This document shows, in pieces, positions 1 through 6,143 of a stretch of DNA of 8,695 bases. How positions within the stretch are numbered: the first letter of the stretch is position 1; each line of letters begins with the position of its first letter. The stretch is from Porphyrobacter sp. UBA7686 (lineage in GTDB: Bacteria > Pseudomonadota > Alphaproteobacteria > Sphingomonadales > Sphingomonadaceae): positions 18,057 through 26,751 of the forward strand of contig DLGU01000141.1 of NCBI GenBank assembly GCA_002482865.1, in the 5' to 3' direction. Below the pieces are notes generated by a model. That model saw only the letters and a program-made list of their open reading frames with translations. It searched no databases and was not told where the DNA came from. Made by a program: the position numbers and the translations under genes.

Positions 1-338
1 CCCACCAGCGTCAGCAGGAATTCGTTGGTCCCATGCGGCACCACCAGCGCGGCTGCCATCAGCACCAGACCGACCACCGCGACGAGGAACGGCAACATCC
101 GCCCGTGGCGCAGCAGGCCCCAGCCGATCGCCGCCGTCGCCACCGCCACGGCAATGGCGAGGCCGATGCGGTGGATGTTCTCTTCCAGCAGGAAATGCCC
201 GCCAAGGCCCAGCGCCGAGACAAGAAACAACGTCGCCAGGCAATGGATCGCGCACAGGCCCGCCAATCCGATCCCGAGCTGATCGAGTCGGCGACGGAGC
301 GAGGTCCGACTCGCAGGGGGAAGCGCATTGTGGGGCAT
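1..338 (-). CDS. MerC-domain inner-membrane protein (3' end outside window)
   Basis: The minus-strand frame from the ATG at 338 is open to the window edge (112 codons seen). After a basic N-terminus (RRRLDQLG) come hydrophobic stretches at about residues 22-45, 57-76 and 82-101, in line with the roughly four-helix MerC fold. Helix 1 carries a Cys-x-x-His-Cys cluster (C29, H32, C33), which is typical of chromosomal MerC-domain proteins, and an RHG motif follows helix 2. MerC was first described as a mercuric-ion transporter. Chromosomal members are often near Fur/Zur-type regulators and their substrate is unproven. No mer genes are visible, so mercury resistance should not be assumed. The gene is divergent from ctaA, and a Zur-like dyad lies 17-33 bp upstream of its start. 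No strong ribosome binding site is seen. The family call is fairly secure; the metal transported is unknown. Confidence 0.75.
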   Translation of the reverse strand, partial: MPHNALPPASRTSLRRRLDQLGIGLAGLCAIHCLATLFLVSALGLGGHFLLEENIHRIGLAIAVAVATAAIGWGLLRHGRMLPFLVAVVGLVLMAAALVVPHGTNEFLLTLV

Positions 339-354
339 GATCTCAGCCGCACAT

Positions 355-371
355 ATGTAATGTTGTTACAT
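355..371. promoter_or_regulatory. Candidate Zur-type operator in the divergent promoter region
   Basis: A dyad, ATGTAA-TGTTG-TTACAT, has perfect 6-bp arms. Bases 357-374 match 13 of 18 positions of GTAATGTAATAACATTAC, the Zur consensus I recall for the Agrobacterium group. Read on the minus strand, the dyad fills the 17-bp spacer between a -35-like TTGCAC (378-373) and a -10-like TATGTG (355-350). A bound repressor would therefore block transcription of the MerC-like gene. The dyad and geometry are seen in the sequence; Zur as the ligand is inferred. Confidence 0.45.
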
Positions 372-460
372 TGTGCAAGGCGGACTTGCGCGCAGAGCAT
401 TTGCATTTGCGCCGAACAGACTTGCACTGGCACGGCGCGCGGCACAAAGAGCGAGCCACC

Positions 461-1543
461 ATGGCCACTTCCGCCTCCGTGTCGAACCTGTTCAAACCCG
501 CCCCGCACACCCGCGCCCGGCCCCTGGCGATTGCGCGCTGGCTGGAACTGGTGGCGCTGCTGGTGGTGGGCATCGTGGTCGTCGGCGGGATTACCCGGCT
601 GACGGAGAGCGGACTTTCGATCACCGAATGGAACGTGGTCAGCGGCATCCTCCCCCCTTTGAACGAGGCAGCGTGGCTGGCTGAATTCGCCAAATACCGG
701 CTCACCGCCGAGTTCCGGATGGAAAGCGGCCCGGCCGGCATGGATCTGGCCGCATTCAAGTTCATCTTCTTCTGGGAATGGCTCCACCGCATCCTTGGGC
801 GGGTGATCGGGCTCGCTTATCTGCTGCCGCTGATCGTGTTTGCGGCGCGGCGGGCGATCCCGGCGGGGTATGGCTGGCGGCTGGCTGCGATGTTCACGCT
901 GATTCTCGGGCAGGGCGCGCTGGGCTGGTATATGGTGTCCTCGGGCGTCGGGAATACCGACCTGACCGATGTGAGCCATTTCCGCCTCTCAGCGCATTTG
1001 CTGACGGCGCTGTTCCTGCTGGCAGGGCTGGTATGGACGTCGCGCGATCTACGCCTGCTCGCCCGCGATCCTGCCGCAGGGCCGGCGCCGCTGACGGCAG
1101 GCGCGGCGCTGGTGGCGGGGGTCTTGTTCATCCAGCTGCTGCTCGGTGCGTGGGTGGCGGGGCTCAATGCCGGTCTTGCCGCCAATGACTGGCCGCTGAT
1201 GAACGGGCGGCTGCTGCCCGAGGTGGACTGGTCGCAAGGCGCGCTGTGGACGCTCACGCATGATCCCTTCCTGCTCCATTTCCTCCATCGCTGGTGGGCT
1301 TGGGTCGCCGTCGCGGCGCTGGTGTGGCTGGGCCGGGCGGTGCGCAAGACGGATCGGTTCGCGAGCATCGCGGTGCACAGCGCGTTCGGGACGATGGTGC
1401 TGCTGGGGATTGCGACCGTGATGAGCGGGGTCTCCCTATGGATCGCCGCTGCGCACCAGTTGGTCGGCGCGCTGACGGTCGCCGCGACCGTGTGGGCGAT
1501 GCACAGCAACGGAGTCGCACGGCAAGGCGGAGGAACCGCCTGA
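461..1543 (+). CDS. ctaA: Haem A synthase (COX15/CtaA family)
   Basis: A 360-residue polytopic membrane protein that oxidises the C8 methyl of haem O to the formyl group of haem A, the cofactor of aa3-type cytochrome oxidase. Family motifs appear in order: GGITRLTESGLSITEW (42-57), EWLHRILGR with H109, VSHFRLSAHL with H173 and H179, NDWPLMNGRLLPE (242-254), HFLHRWWAW with H276, and AAHQLVG with H332. The conserved haem-ligand histidines are thus present in two symmetrical four-helix halves, and about eight hydrophobic segments are visible. Length is normal for the alphaproteobacterial type. The frame stays open upstream to a TTG at 371, but that extension is hydrophilic and starts inside the operator dyad. 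The ATG at 461, behind a weak GAGCGAG, is preferred. The stop overlaps the cutA start by one base, suggesting co-transcription. No ctaB or cox genes are in the window. Confidence 0.95.
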   Translation: MATSASVSNLFKPAPHTRARPLAIARWLELVALLVVGIVVVGGITRLTESGLSITEWNVVSGILPPLNEAAWLAEFAKYRLTAEFRMESGPAGMDLAAFKFIFFWEWLHRILGRVIGLAYLLPLIVFAARRAIPAGYGWRLAAMFTLILGQGALGWYMVSSGVGNTDLTDVSHFRLSAHLLTALFLLAGLVWTSRDLRLLARDPAAGPAPLTAGAALVAGVLFIQLLLGAWVAGLNAGLAANDWPLMNGRLLPEVDWSQGALWTLTHDPFLLHFLHRWWAWVAVAALVWLGRAVRKTDRFASIAVHSAFGTMVLLGIATVMSGVSLWIAAAHQLVGALTVAATVWAMHSNGVARQGGGTA

Positions 1544-1860
1544 TGGCCGCCGCGCTCGTGTGGTGCCCCTTCCCCGACATTGAAAGCGCTCGCGCCGCTG
1601 CCGACACGCTGCTCGATGAAGGCCTTATCGCCTGCGCCAATATCCTCGGTTCTATCGAATCCCGCTTCGTGTGGGAGGGCGCCCGCGCTTCCGGCACCGA
1701 GACCGCGGTGCTGTTCAAAACCGTCGCCGAGCGGCTGGACGACGTGGTCGAGCGGGTCGGCGAACTGCATCCCTACGATACGCCCGCCATTTGCGGTTGG
1801 CGTGTCGATGAGGCCCATCCGGCAACGCTCACATGGCTGACCGGAGCCGTTTCCAGCTAG
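1543..1860 (+). CDS. cutA: CutA family divalent-cation tolerance protein
   Basis: A 105-residue protein, normal length for CutA, a small ferredoxin-like protein that forms very stable trimers. Family landmarks: the [11 protein letters not shown] stretch (residues 30-40, with C31), FVWEG (42-46), the LFKT strand (57-60) and HPYDTPAI (76-83, in place of the usual HPYE-P-I). CutA was linked to copper and divalent-metal tolerance in E. coli, but its molecular role is still unsettled. The start ATG shares its A with the last base of the ctaA stop (TGATG). A strong AGGCGGAGGAA lies upstream within the ctaA 3' end, so translation is probably coupled. The protein is likely cytoplasmic, with no signal peptide or membrane segment. 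Confidence 0.93.
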   Translation: MAAALVWCPFPDIESARAAADTLLDEGLIACANILGSIESRFVWEGARASGTETAVLFKTVAERLDDVVERVGELHPYDTPAICGWRVDEAHPATLTWLTGAVSS

Positions 1861-1898
1861 CGGTATTATTTTACCGTATCGCGAAATGGCGCTTTTGC

Positions 1899-1927
1899 TT
1901 GACTTTAACGGGGGTCGGCGACATTTG
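1899..1927 (+). promoter_or_regulatory. Possible sigma-70 promoter for rplM-rpsI
   Basis: A near-consensus -35, TTGACT, lies at 1899-1904 in the 158-bp gap between cutA and rplM. A weak -10-like CATTTG follows after 17 bp at 1922-1927. Transcription from here would leave a leader of about 85 nt. The -35 is convincing and the -10 is not. Confidence 0.35.
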
Positions 1928-2018
1928 CGTCCCACTTCTCCGCTCGGCCGTGTGCCGCGTGGAGGCGATTCTCCCGGACATTTGCCGGCAGAACAGTTTC
2001 GAACCAAGGACACATGCC

Positions 2019-2498
2019 ATGAAGGCGCTCAGCAAGCAGACCCGGTCGATCAAACCGGCCGAGGTCGAAAAGAACTGGCACATCATCGACGCCGACGGTC
2101 TCGTCGTCGGTCGTCTCGCCGCGATTGTCGCCAACATCCTGCGCGGCAAGACCAAGCCGACCTACACCCCGCACGTCGATTGCGGTGATCACGTGATCAT
2201 CATCAACGTTGAGAAGGTGAAGTTCACCGGCAACAAGATGGGCAACAAGATCTATTACAAGCACACCGGTCACCCCGGCGGCATCAAGGAAACCACCCCG
2301 GCCAAGGTGCTGGGCGGTCGTTTCCCTGAGCGCGTGCTTGAAAAGGCAATCGAGCGGATGATCCCGCGCGGCCCGCTCGGCCGTGACCAGATGCGTGCGC
2401 TGCACCTCTATGTCGGCACCGAACACCCGCATGACGGCCAGAAGCCGCAGGTGCTCGACGTCGCTTCCATGAACCGCAAGAACAAGGTGGCCGCATAA
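2019..2498 (+). CDS. rplM: 50S ribosomal protein L13
   Basis: A 159-residue large-subunit protein, an early-assembling 23S rRNA binder. It shows the L13 pattern throughout: [16 protein letters not shown] near residues 22-37, [42 protein letters not shown], and the C-terminal [25 protein letters not shown]. The start at 2019 is set by AAGGA at 2006-2010 with 8 bases of spacing. An ATG at 2014 is in another frame and stops after two codons, and further upstream in-frame codons would run into non-conserved sequence. The stop overlaps the rpsI start (TAATG), the usual rplM-rpsI pair. In E. coli L13 represses its own operon through the rplM leader; whether that holds here is not visible. Confidence 0.98.
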   Translation: MKALSKQTRSIKPAEVEKNWHIIDADGLVVGRLAAIVANILRGKTKPTYTPHVDCGDHVIIINVEKVKFTGNKMGNKIYYKHTGHPGGIKETTPAKVLGGRFPERVLEKAIERMIPRGPLGRDQMRALHLYVGTEHPHDGQKPQVLDVASMNRKNKVAA

Positions 2499-3013
2499 TG
2501 TCCGATGAAACCACCACCGTCTCGGATCTCGCCGATCTGAAGGACATCGCCGCTGGCGTGCCGCAGGGTGATGCTGCCGAAATCGCCCGCGTTGCCATGC
2601 CGCTGCGCGATCGCGAGATCGACGCGCAGGGCCGTTCCTACGCCACCGGTCGCCGCAAGGATGCGGTCGCCCGCGTGTGGGTCAAGCCGGGCACCGGCAA
2701 GATCACCATCAACGGCCGCGATCAGGAAACCTATTTCGCGCGTCCGACCCTGCGTCTGGTGATCAACCAGCCCTTCACCATCACGGACCGCAGCGGCCAG
2801 TACGATGTGATCTGCACCGTGCGCGGTGGCGGGTTGTCGGGTCAGGCCGGCGCTGTGAAGCACGGCATCGCTCAGGCGCTCAGCAAGTACGAGCCGGAAC
2901 TGCGCAGCGCGGTGAAGGCTGAAGGCTTCCTCACCCGCGACAGCCGCGTGGTCGAGCGTAAGAAGTACGGCAAGGCCAAGGCCCGCCGCAGCTTCCAGTT
3001 CTCGAAGCGCTAA
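2498..3013 (+). CDS. rpsI: 30S ribosomal protein S9
   Basis: A 171-residue small-subunit protein. The conserved S9 core begins near residue 46 with [19 protein letters not shown], continues through GKITINGRD and [16 protein letters not shown], and ends in the basic [17 protein letters not shown] tail that reaches the ribosomal P site. The first 45 or so residues ([19 protein letters not shown]...) are an acidic extension absent from E. coli S9, but common in alphaproteobacteria as far as I recall. The start shares one base with the rplM stop, behind an AAGGTGG in the rplM 3' end. Only 22 bases separate the stop from the terminator hairpin, so the operon ends here. Confidence 0.98.
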   Translation: MSDETTTVSDLADLKDIAAGVPQGDAAEIARVAMPLRDREIDAQGRSYATGRRKDAVARVWVKPGTGKITINGRDQETYFARPTLRLVINQPFTITDRSGQYDVICTVRGGGLSGQAGAVKHGIAQALSKYEPELRSAVKAEGFLTRDSRVVERKKYGKAKARRSFQFSKR

Positions 3014-3035
3014 GCTCTTCCCGCAAGGGATACAA

Positions 3036-3073
3036 AAAAGGGCGGCCCCGGAAGGGAGCCGCCCTTTTCTTTT
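3036..3073. terminator. Strong, probably bidirectional intrinsic terminator
   Basis: An 11-bp perfect stem, AAAAGGGCGGC (3036-3046) with GCCGCCCTTTT (3058-3068), encloses an 11-nt loop and is followed by TTTTCTTTT on the plus strand. The A-run at 3034-3039 gives a U-tract on the minus strand too. It lies between convergent rpsI and the small gene ending at 3096, so it can serve both. Confidence 0.9.
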
Positions 3074-3095
3074 GGCGCCCGGGAGACTCGGGCGC

Positions 3096-3293
3096 TCAGC
3101 GTTGCAGCAGCATGATCCCGAAGGCCAGCCCGCTCGCCGACAGGAAGATCGGCCACGACCAGTACATTTTGGCATCTGCGACGTGCACCGCATGAATCGC
3201 CAGCGGACCGGCGCTCGATCCTTGTGAGCCGATCACCAGCGCAATGATCGCAGACAGGATCGCGCCGAAGGTCATCGCCTTGATCAAATCCAT
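3096..3293 (-). CDS. Small two-helix membrane protein, unknown function
   Basis: Not recognised as a named family. It is a 65-residue product with two hydrophobic segments, about 5-23 (KAMTFGAILSAIIALVIGS) and 47-63 (WPIFLSASGLAFGIMLL). They are joined by a short polar loop containing AIHAVHVADAKMYWSW, with two histidines. The start at 3293 is chosen because GAAGGGA sits 7 bases upstream; an ATG two codons earlier (3299) abuts that element and is less likely. It is a single-gene unit: the bidirectional terminator lies just past its stop, and 198 bp separate it from the next minus-strand gene upstream. A good ribosome site, a coherent hydrophobic pattern and a shared terminator support a real gene. 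It is too short and plain to assign a role. Confidence 0.7.
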   Translation of the reverse strand: MDLIKAMTFGAILSAIIALVIGSQGSSAGPLAIHAVHVADAKMYWSWPIFLSASGLAFGIMLLQR

Positions 3294-3299
3294 CGCCAT

Positions 3300-3491
3300 T
3301 CCCTTCGTCGCACCAGCCGCACTTGGGGTGAGACTTGCCCCAAGCGGCCGTCGGTTGAACAGGGTATGCAGGAAAGGCCCAGCGCGTGCATGCCATCCCA
3401 GTCTACATCCGCAACTTAACCACTAAACCTTAAGGCAAATCATAGGGATAAGGTTAAAGCGCCGCCCCGAAATGTTACCGCTGCGCGTCGA
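3300..3491. other. Intergenic stretch with AT-rich inverted repeats
   Basis: There is no gene here. Against the GC-rich background, 3415-3458 is AT-rich and carries nested inverted repeats: TTAACC (3416-3421) with GGTTAA (3452-3457), and AACCTTA (3426-3432) with TAAGGTT (3449-3455), plus the palindrome CCTTAAGG (3428-3435). It is 34-77 bp past the metallophosphoesterase stop and upstream of the 65-residue gene. It could therefore be an mRNA 3' structure or an operator/promoter region. No clear -35/-10 pair was found. Confidence 0.4.
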
Positions 3492-4352
3492 TCAATGCAC
3501 CGGGGGATCGACCGGGGGGACGCGGTCGACCGGCGCGACCGGTTCGCCCGGCGTGCGCGGCGGGGTCGCATCCTCGGGGACATCCGCGATCAGCATGTCG
3601 GGCGTCGGCACACCTTCGAGATTGCGCACCGCCACCTCCAGCCGCACGCCGTCCCAGGTCAATTCGTTGAAGCTGGGCGGGGTTGAGCGGGTGCGATGCG
3701 AAAGCGTTCCGGCACCGATCATGCGGATAGGTCCCTCGCTGGTCGGCTCGGCGATGTCGAAAGCGTCGTGGACATGGCCCGACAGCACGCCGAGCACATT
3801 GCGCCGCGCGAGTTCACGCAGCGCATTCTCGCCCCCGCGGGTCAGCGCCGTGCCATGCGTCCCGGCCTCGCGCAGCGGGTGGTGCACCGCCACCAACGCC
3901 CGCATGCCCGCAGGCAGCCGGTCGAGCGCATCGAGGCAATCGGCCAGCGCCGGGGCAGTCACCCAGCCTTTCGACCAGTTCATGCGCGGCTGCCAGCGCC
4001 GCACGGTCTTGAGCGGCACGATCGCCAGCCCCGGCAGGTCGATTTCGCGCTCGACCAGCGTCTTCATCCCCTCGAACCGTTTGTAGGGATCGAAAAAGCG
4101 CTCGATCAGGTTAAAATAGGGCATATCGTGATTGCCGATGCTGATCGTCACCGGAACGTCGAGTGCGGTGATCCAGCGAGTCGCTGCGGCGAATTCGTGA
4201 TGGCGCGCGCGCATCGTATGATCGCCCGTGATCACCACCGCAGCGGGGCGCTTGGCCGCGATCTCGTCGCGCACCCATGCCAGCGCGTCGCGGTCCTCCA
4301 GCCCGAAGTGGATGTCAGACAGGTGGAACAGGCGCAGCCGGTCAGAGCTCAT
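3492..4352 (-). CDS. Calcineurin-like metallophosphoesterase
   Basis: A 286-residue protein with all five metal-binding blocks of the binuclear metallophosphoesterase fold: SDIHFG (D13, H15), ITGDH (D44), GNHD (73-76), VHHP (H157, H158) and SGHVHD (H193, H195). The overall pattern resembles the CpdA-like class of soluble phosphodiesterases, but the substrate cannot be read from the sequence. There is no signal peptide, so it is probably cytoplasmic. The last 20 or so residues are a low-complexity proline/valine tail (PVAPVD, RVPPVD, PPV) beyond the fold. Its start overlaps the 3' end of the lipid-kinase gene by 11 bp, with no good ribosome site of its own, suggesting translational coupling. 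It is the last gene of the probable operon. A joint role with the kinase in lipid phosphate turnover is only inference. Confidence 0.88.
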   Translation of the reverse strand: MSSDRLRLFHLSDIHFGLEDRDALAWVRDEIAAKRPAAVVITGDHTMRARHHEFAAATRWITALDVPVTISIGNHDMPYFNLIERFFDPYKRFEGMKTLVEREIDLPGLAIVPLKTVRRWQPRMNWSKGWVTAPALADCLDALDRLPAGMRALVAVHHPLREAGTHGTALTRGGENALRELARRNVLGVLSGHVHDAFDIAEPTSEGPIRMIGAGTLSHRTRSTPPSFNELTWDGVRLEVAVRNLEGVPTPDMLIADVPEDATPPRTPGEPVAPVDRVPPVDPPVH

Positions 4353-5196
4353 GCGATGTCGCCAGCAGATCTACCCCGCAGGGTTCGACCGAGAAGCGCG
4401 AACCGGAGGGGCATTCGCTTGGCTCACCATCGATGAGGCAGGCCAGCGGGCTGCCATCGGCGCTGACGAGCGTGATGCTGTTGGCGATCCCGAGCCGGTC
4501 GTGCGGCCCTTCGCGGAACCGGCGCCGCACCAGGGCCCAGGCCTGTCCGGCATAGTCGAGCGCGGCTTCAGCGTAGTATCCGTCGATCTGCACACCGTGC
4601 TCGCCGGGGGTCAGTTCGACCAGCGGATAGCCGCCCTCACGCGATAACCGGCTGTCGGCCAGCATAACGCCTGCCCCGGTGGTCGTGTGGCGCAGCGCCT
4701 CGACCGTTTCCTTCGCCATGCTCGCAATGTCGACCTTGCGCATGGATTCGCGCACCCGGCTCCACGCAGTGCCCGGCCCGACCAGCAGTCCCGCCAATGC
4801 CAGCCCAGCCTCGCAGCGCACGCAGTCCAGCCGCCGCGGTCGCGCACCGCCGCCGGCCACAATATCGAGAATCGTGTCGAGGTCGGTCGTCCGGTGAAGC
4901 CGCAGCGGCAGCAAGTTCATCGTGCCGCCCGGCAGCACCAGAACCCTGCCGCCCCAGCCCGATAGCTGGTTGATCAGCGTGTTCATCGTGCCGTCGCCGG
5001 TATAGATCACCACATGCGCGATCCCGGCCGCATCCAGCGCGGCGGCATCGGGCAGGGGATCGTCGGGAAAGGCCACCACCCGATCAACCGGCCAGCCGCG
5101 CGCCGTCAATGCGGCGGTGAGCGTTTCGGCGGAGGTCTGGTCGTTGCTCCCGCTTGCAGGGTTGACCACGAGCCAGCAGGGGGTGTGCGAATCCAT
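4342..5196 (-). CDS. Diacylglycerol-kinase-family (YegS/BmrU/LCB5-like) lipid kinase
   Basis: A 284-residue protein with the lipid-kinase catalytic layout: N-terminal NPASG (12-16), a nucleotide-loop motif TGDGT (66-70), PGGTMN (89-94) and the C-terminal DGEP (256-259) that closes the two-domain fold. Such enzymes phosphorylate diacylglycerol, sphingoid bases or related lipids at the inner membrane face. The canonical GGDGTxNE reads TGDGTMNT here, so the first Gly and the conserved acidic residue after Asn differ. Either this is a divergent subfamily or its activity is altered. GGAG lies about 11 bases before the ATG. It is 34 bp downstream of the 90-residue membrane protein gene and overlaps the metallophosphoesterase start, consistent with one operon. 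The family call is secure, the substrate is not. Sphingolipid metabolism would be plausible in sphingomonads but is not shown. Confidence 0.85.
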   Translation of the reverse strand: MDSHTPCWLVVNPASGSNDQTSAETLTAALTARGWPVDRVVAFPDDPLPDAAALDAAGIAHVVIYTGDGTMNTLINQLSGWGGRVLVLPGGTMNLLPLRLHRTTDLDTILDIVAGGGARPRRLDCVRCEAGLALAGLLVGPGTAWSRVRESMRKVDIASMAKETVEALRHTTTGAGVMLADSRLSREGGYPLVELTPGEHGVQIDGYYAEAALDYAGQAWALVRRRFREGPHDRLGIANSITLVSADGSPLACLIDGEPSECPSGSRFSVEPCGVDLLATSHEL

Positions 5197-5230
5197 TGTC
5201 GTTTGTGCTCCGGCGCCCCCGGCTTGGGCG

Positions 5231-5503
5231 CTATACCCGCCCGCTCAGGATCAACCAAGCGGCACCGGCATTGAAAAAGGTGTAGGCGGCATAGGCCCAG
5301 GCATAACCCGGCCATCCCTCGACTGAGAGCAGCAGCGCGAAGAACAGCACGGCAAATTCGCTCACCAAGGCGGCCCGGCTGCCCAGCGTCTGGCTGACCT
5401 GCGGCAGGCGCGCGAACAGCGGGTGGCCGCTTTTGAACACAGCGCGGTTGATCGCGAAGTTTCCGATTCCCAGCAGAAAGATGATGATGGTGGCCGAACC
5501 CAT
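5231..5503 (-). CDS. Small three-helix membrane protein, unknown function
   Basis: A 90-residue hydrophobic protein with segments at about 3-20 (SATIIIFLLGIGNFAINR), 43-60 (LVSEFAVLFFALLLS) and 67-87 (YAWAYAAYTFFNAGAAWLILS). No catalytic motif is visible and I do not recognise a named family. The start at 5503 (MGSATIII) puts the first helix at the N-terminus, as is usual for such proteins, but lacks a clear ribosome site. An in-frame ATG at 5545 follows a GGGGGG run and would add 14 mainly polar residues; ATGs at 5557 and 5566 are further options. The gene is followed after 34 bp by the lipid kinase, so it probably heads that operon and may be a membrane partner, although the sequence does not show this. 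Confidence 0.7.
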   Translation of the reverse strand: MGSATIIIFLLGIGNFAINRAVFKSGHPLFARLPQVSQTLGSRAALVSEFAVLFFALLLSVEGWPGYAWAYAAYTFFNAGAAWLILSGRV

Positions 5504-5733
5504 GGCGCCACTATGGCGCTGCGCTGGTCGATTGGGAACCGCCATTTGTCCCCCCATCAGCACCATTGGTCATCAAGCCGCCGCGTCTGTCGAAGTCGGA
5601 ACACGGGTTGATCGAAGGCCGAATGCGGGCGGCAGGAAGGGGGCGTATCAGGGGTTTCAGCAGGGCGCTTGGCCCCCCGCCGGATCGGACCCCCGCCCGA
5701 TCTCAGGCCCCTGCGAGATGGAGGAGATGAAAC
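5504..5733. promoter_or_regulatory. Divergent promoter region and structured urrA-like leader
   Basis: The region lies between the minus-strand membrane protein and the plus-strand secreted protein. Near the right end, GATCGG (5683-5688) can pair with CCGATC (5697-5702). ATCTC (5700-5704) can instead pair with GAGAT at 5715-5719, or with GAGAT at 5724-5728, which overlaps the GGAGGAG ribosome site (5720-5726). No confident -35/-10 pair was found on either strand. Confidence 0.3.
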
Positions 5734-6057
5734 ATGAAACCCCTTGCGAAAACACTCACACATGCCCTTGCAGCGCTTGGCCTTGCCGGCGCGGCGATCA
5801 GCCCGGCGCTGGCCGGTGACATCCAGAAGACGACAATCCGGGTCAGCACCTCGGACATCGATCTCGGCACGGCGAAGGGTCAGAAGATCCTCGACAAGCG
5901 CGTCGAAAAAGCCGTGCGCCAGGCATGCCGCACCACCAGCCTGACCACCGGTTCGCGGATGATGAGCCGGGACGCTCTCGCCTGTCTCGCCAAGGCCCGC
6001 ACCGATGCCAAGCGTCAGGTCGCCGCCCGGACACTCGAACAGCAGCGCGGCGGCTAA
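5734..6057 (+). CDS. Small secreted UrrA-like protein
   Basis: A 107-residue precursor. Residues 1-27 form a classical Sec signal peptide: basic MKPLAKTLTH, a hydrophobic core and ISPALA, with likely cleavage after A27. The mature part matches the UrrA-family pattern as I recall it: a beta-like start (TTIRVSTSDIDLGTAKGQKILDKRVEKAVRQAC), then two cysteines (C65, C84) that could form a disulfide, and an Ala/Arg/Gln-rich helical tail. Function in the family is unknown; the product should be periplasmic. A strong GGAGGAG (5720-5726), 7 bases before the ATG, fixes the start. It is a single-gene unit, with a terminator 43 bp after the stop. The gene looks real; the family name is moderately secure. 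Confidence 0.82.
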   Translation: MKPLAKTLTHALAALGLAGAAISPALAGDIQKTTIRVSTSDIDLGTAKGQKILDKRVEKAVRQACRTTSLTTGSRMMSRDALACLAKARTDAKRQVAARTLEQQRGG

Positions 6058-6100
6058 CCGCAGCTGCAATCCTGCGCCTTACCTCAAAGCGCAGTCGATA

Positions 6101-6143
6101 CGGCCCGAACCCTTCCAGTCCCTGGGGTTCGGGCCGTTTTTTT
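6101..6143 (+). terminator. Intrinsic terminator of the UrrA-like gene
   Basis: A 12-bp perfect stem, CGGCCCGAACCC (6101-6112) with GGGTTCGGGCCG (6125-6136), has a 12-nt loop and is followed by seven T (6137-6143). The stop codon of the convergent response regulator (6144-6142) lies inside this T-run. On the minus strand the hairpin has no U-tract, so it is at most a 3'-end stabiliser for that mRNA. Confidence 0.93.

Noticed and set aside
1..338. Mercury-resistance (mer) operon
   Set aside because: Only a MerC-domain protein is visible; no merR, merA, merT or merP sequence is seen, and chromosomal MerC-domain proteins are widespread outside mer operons.
371..460. N-terminal extension of ctaA from a TTG start at 371
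   Set aside because: The extension is not CtaA-like, would start within the operator dyad, and the ATG at 461 gives the normal length and N-terminus.
1861..1876. Terminator after cutA
   Set aside because: CGGTA/TACCG gives only a 5-bp stem with a 6-nt loop and no T-run after it, so it is too weak to call.
817..2013. A 398-codon open frame on the minus strand across ctaA and cutA
   Set aside because: It is antisense to two clearly recognised genes, has Ser/Arg/Pro-rich composition and no motif. The similar minus frames at 59-979 and 2408-3193 and the plus frame at 3696-4436 are rejected for the same reason.
3416..3433. CtrA site (TTAA-N7-TTAA)
   Set aside because: The TTAA elements are separated by 10 bp rather than 7.
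5598..5623. EcfG-type stress promoter (GGAAC with a CGTT element)
   Set aside because: GGAAC is present at 5598-5602, but 16-17 bp downstream the sequence is CCGA/CGAA, not CGTT.
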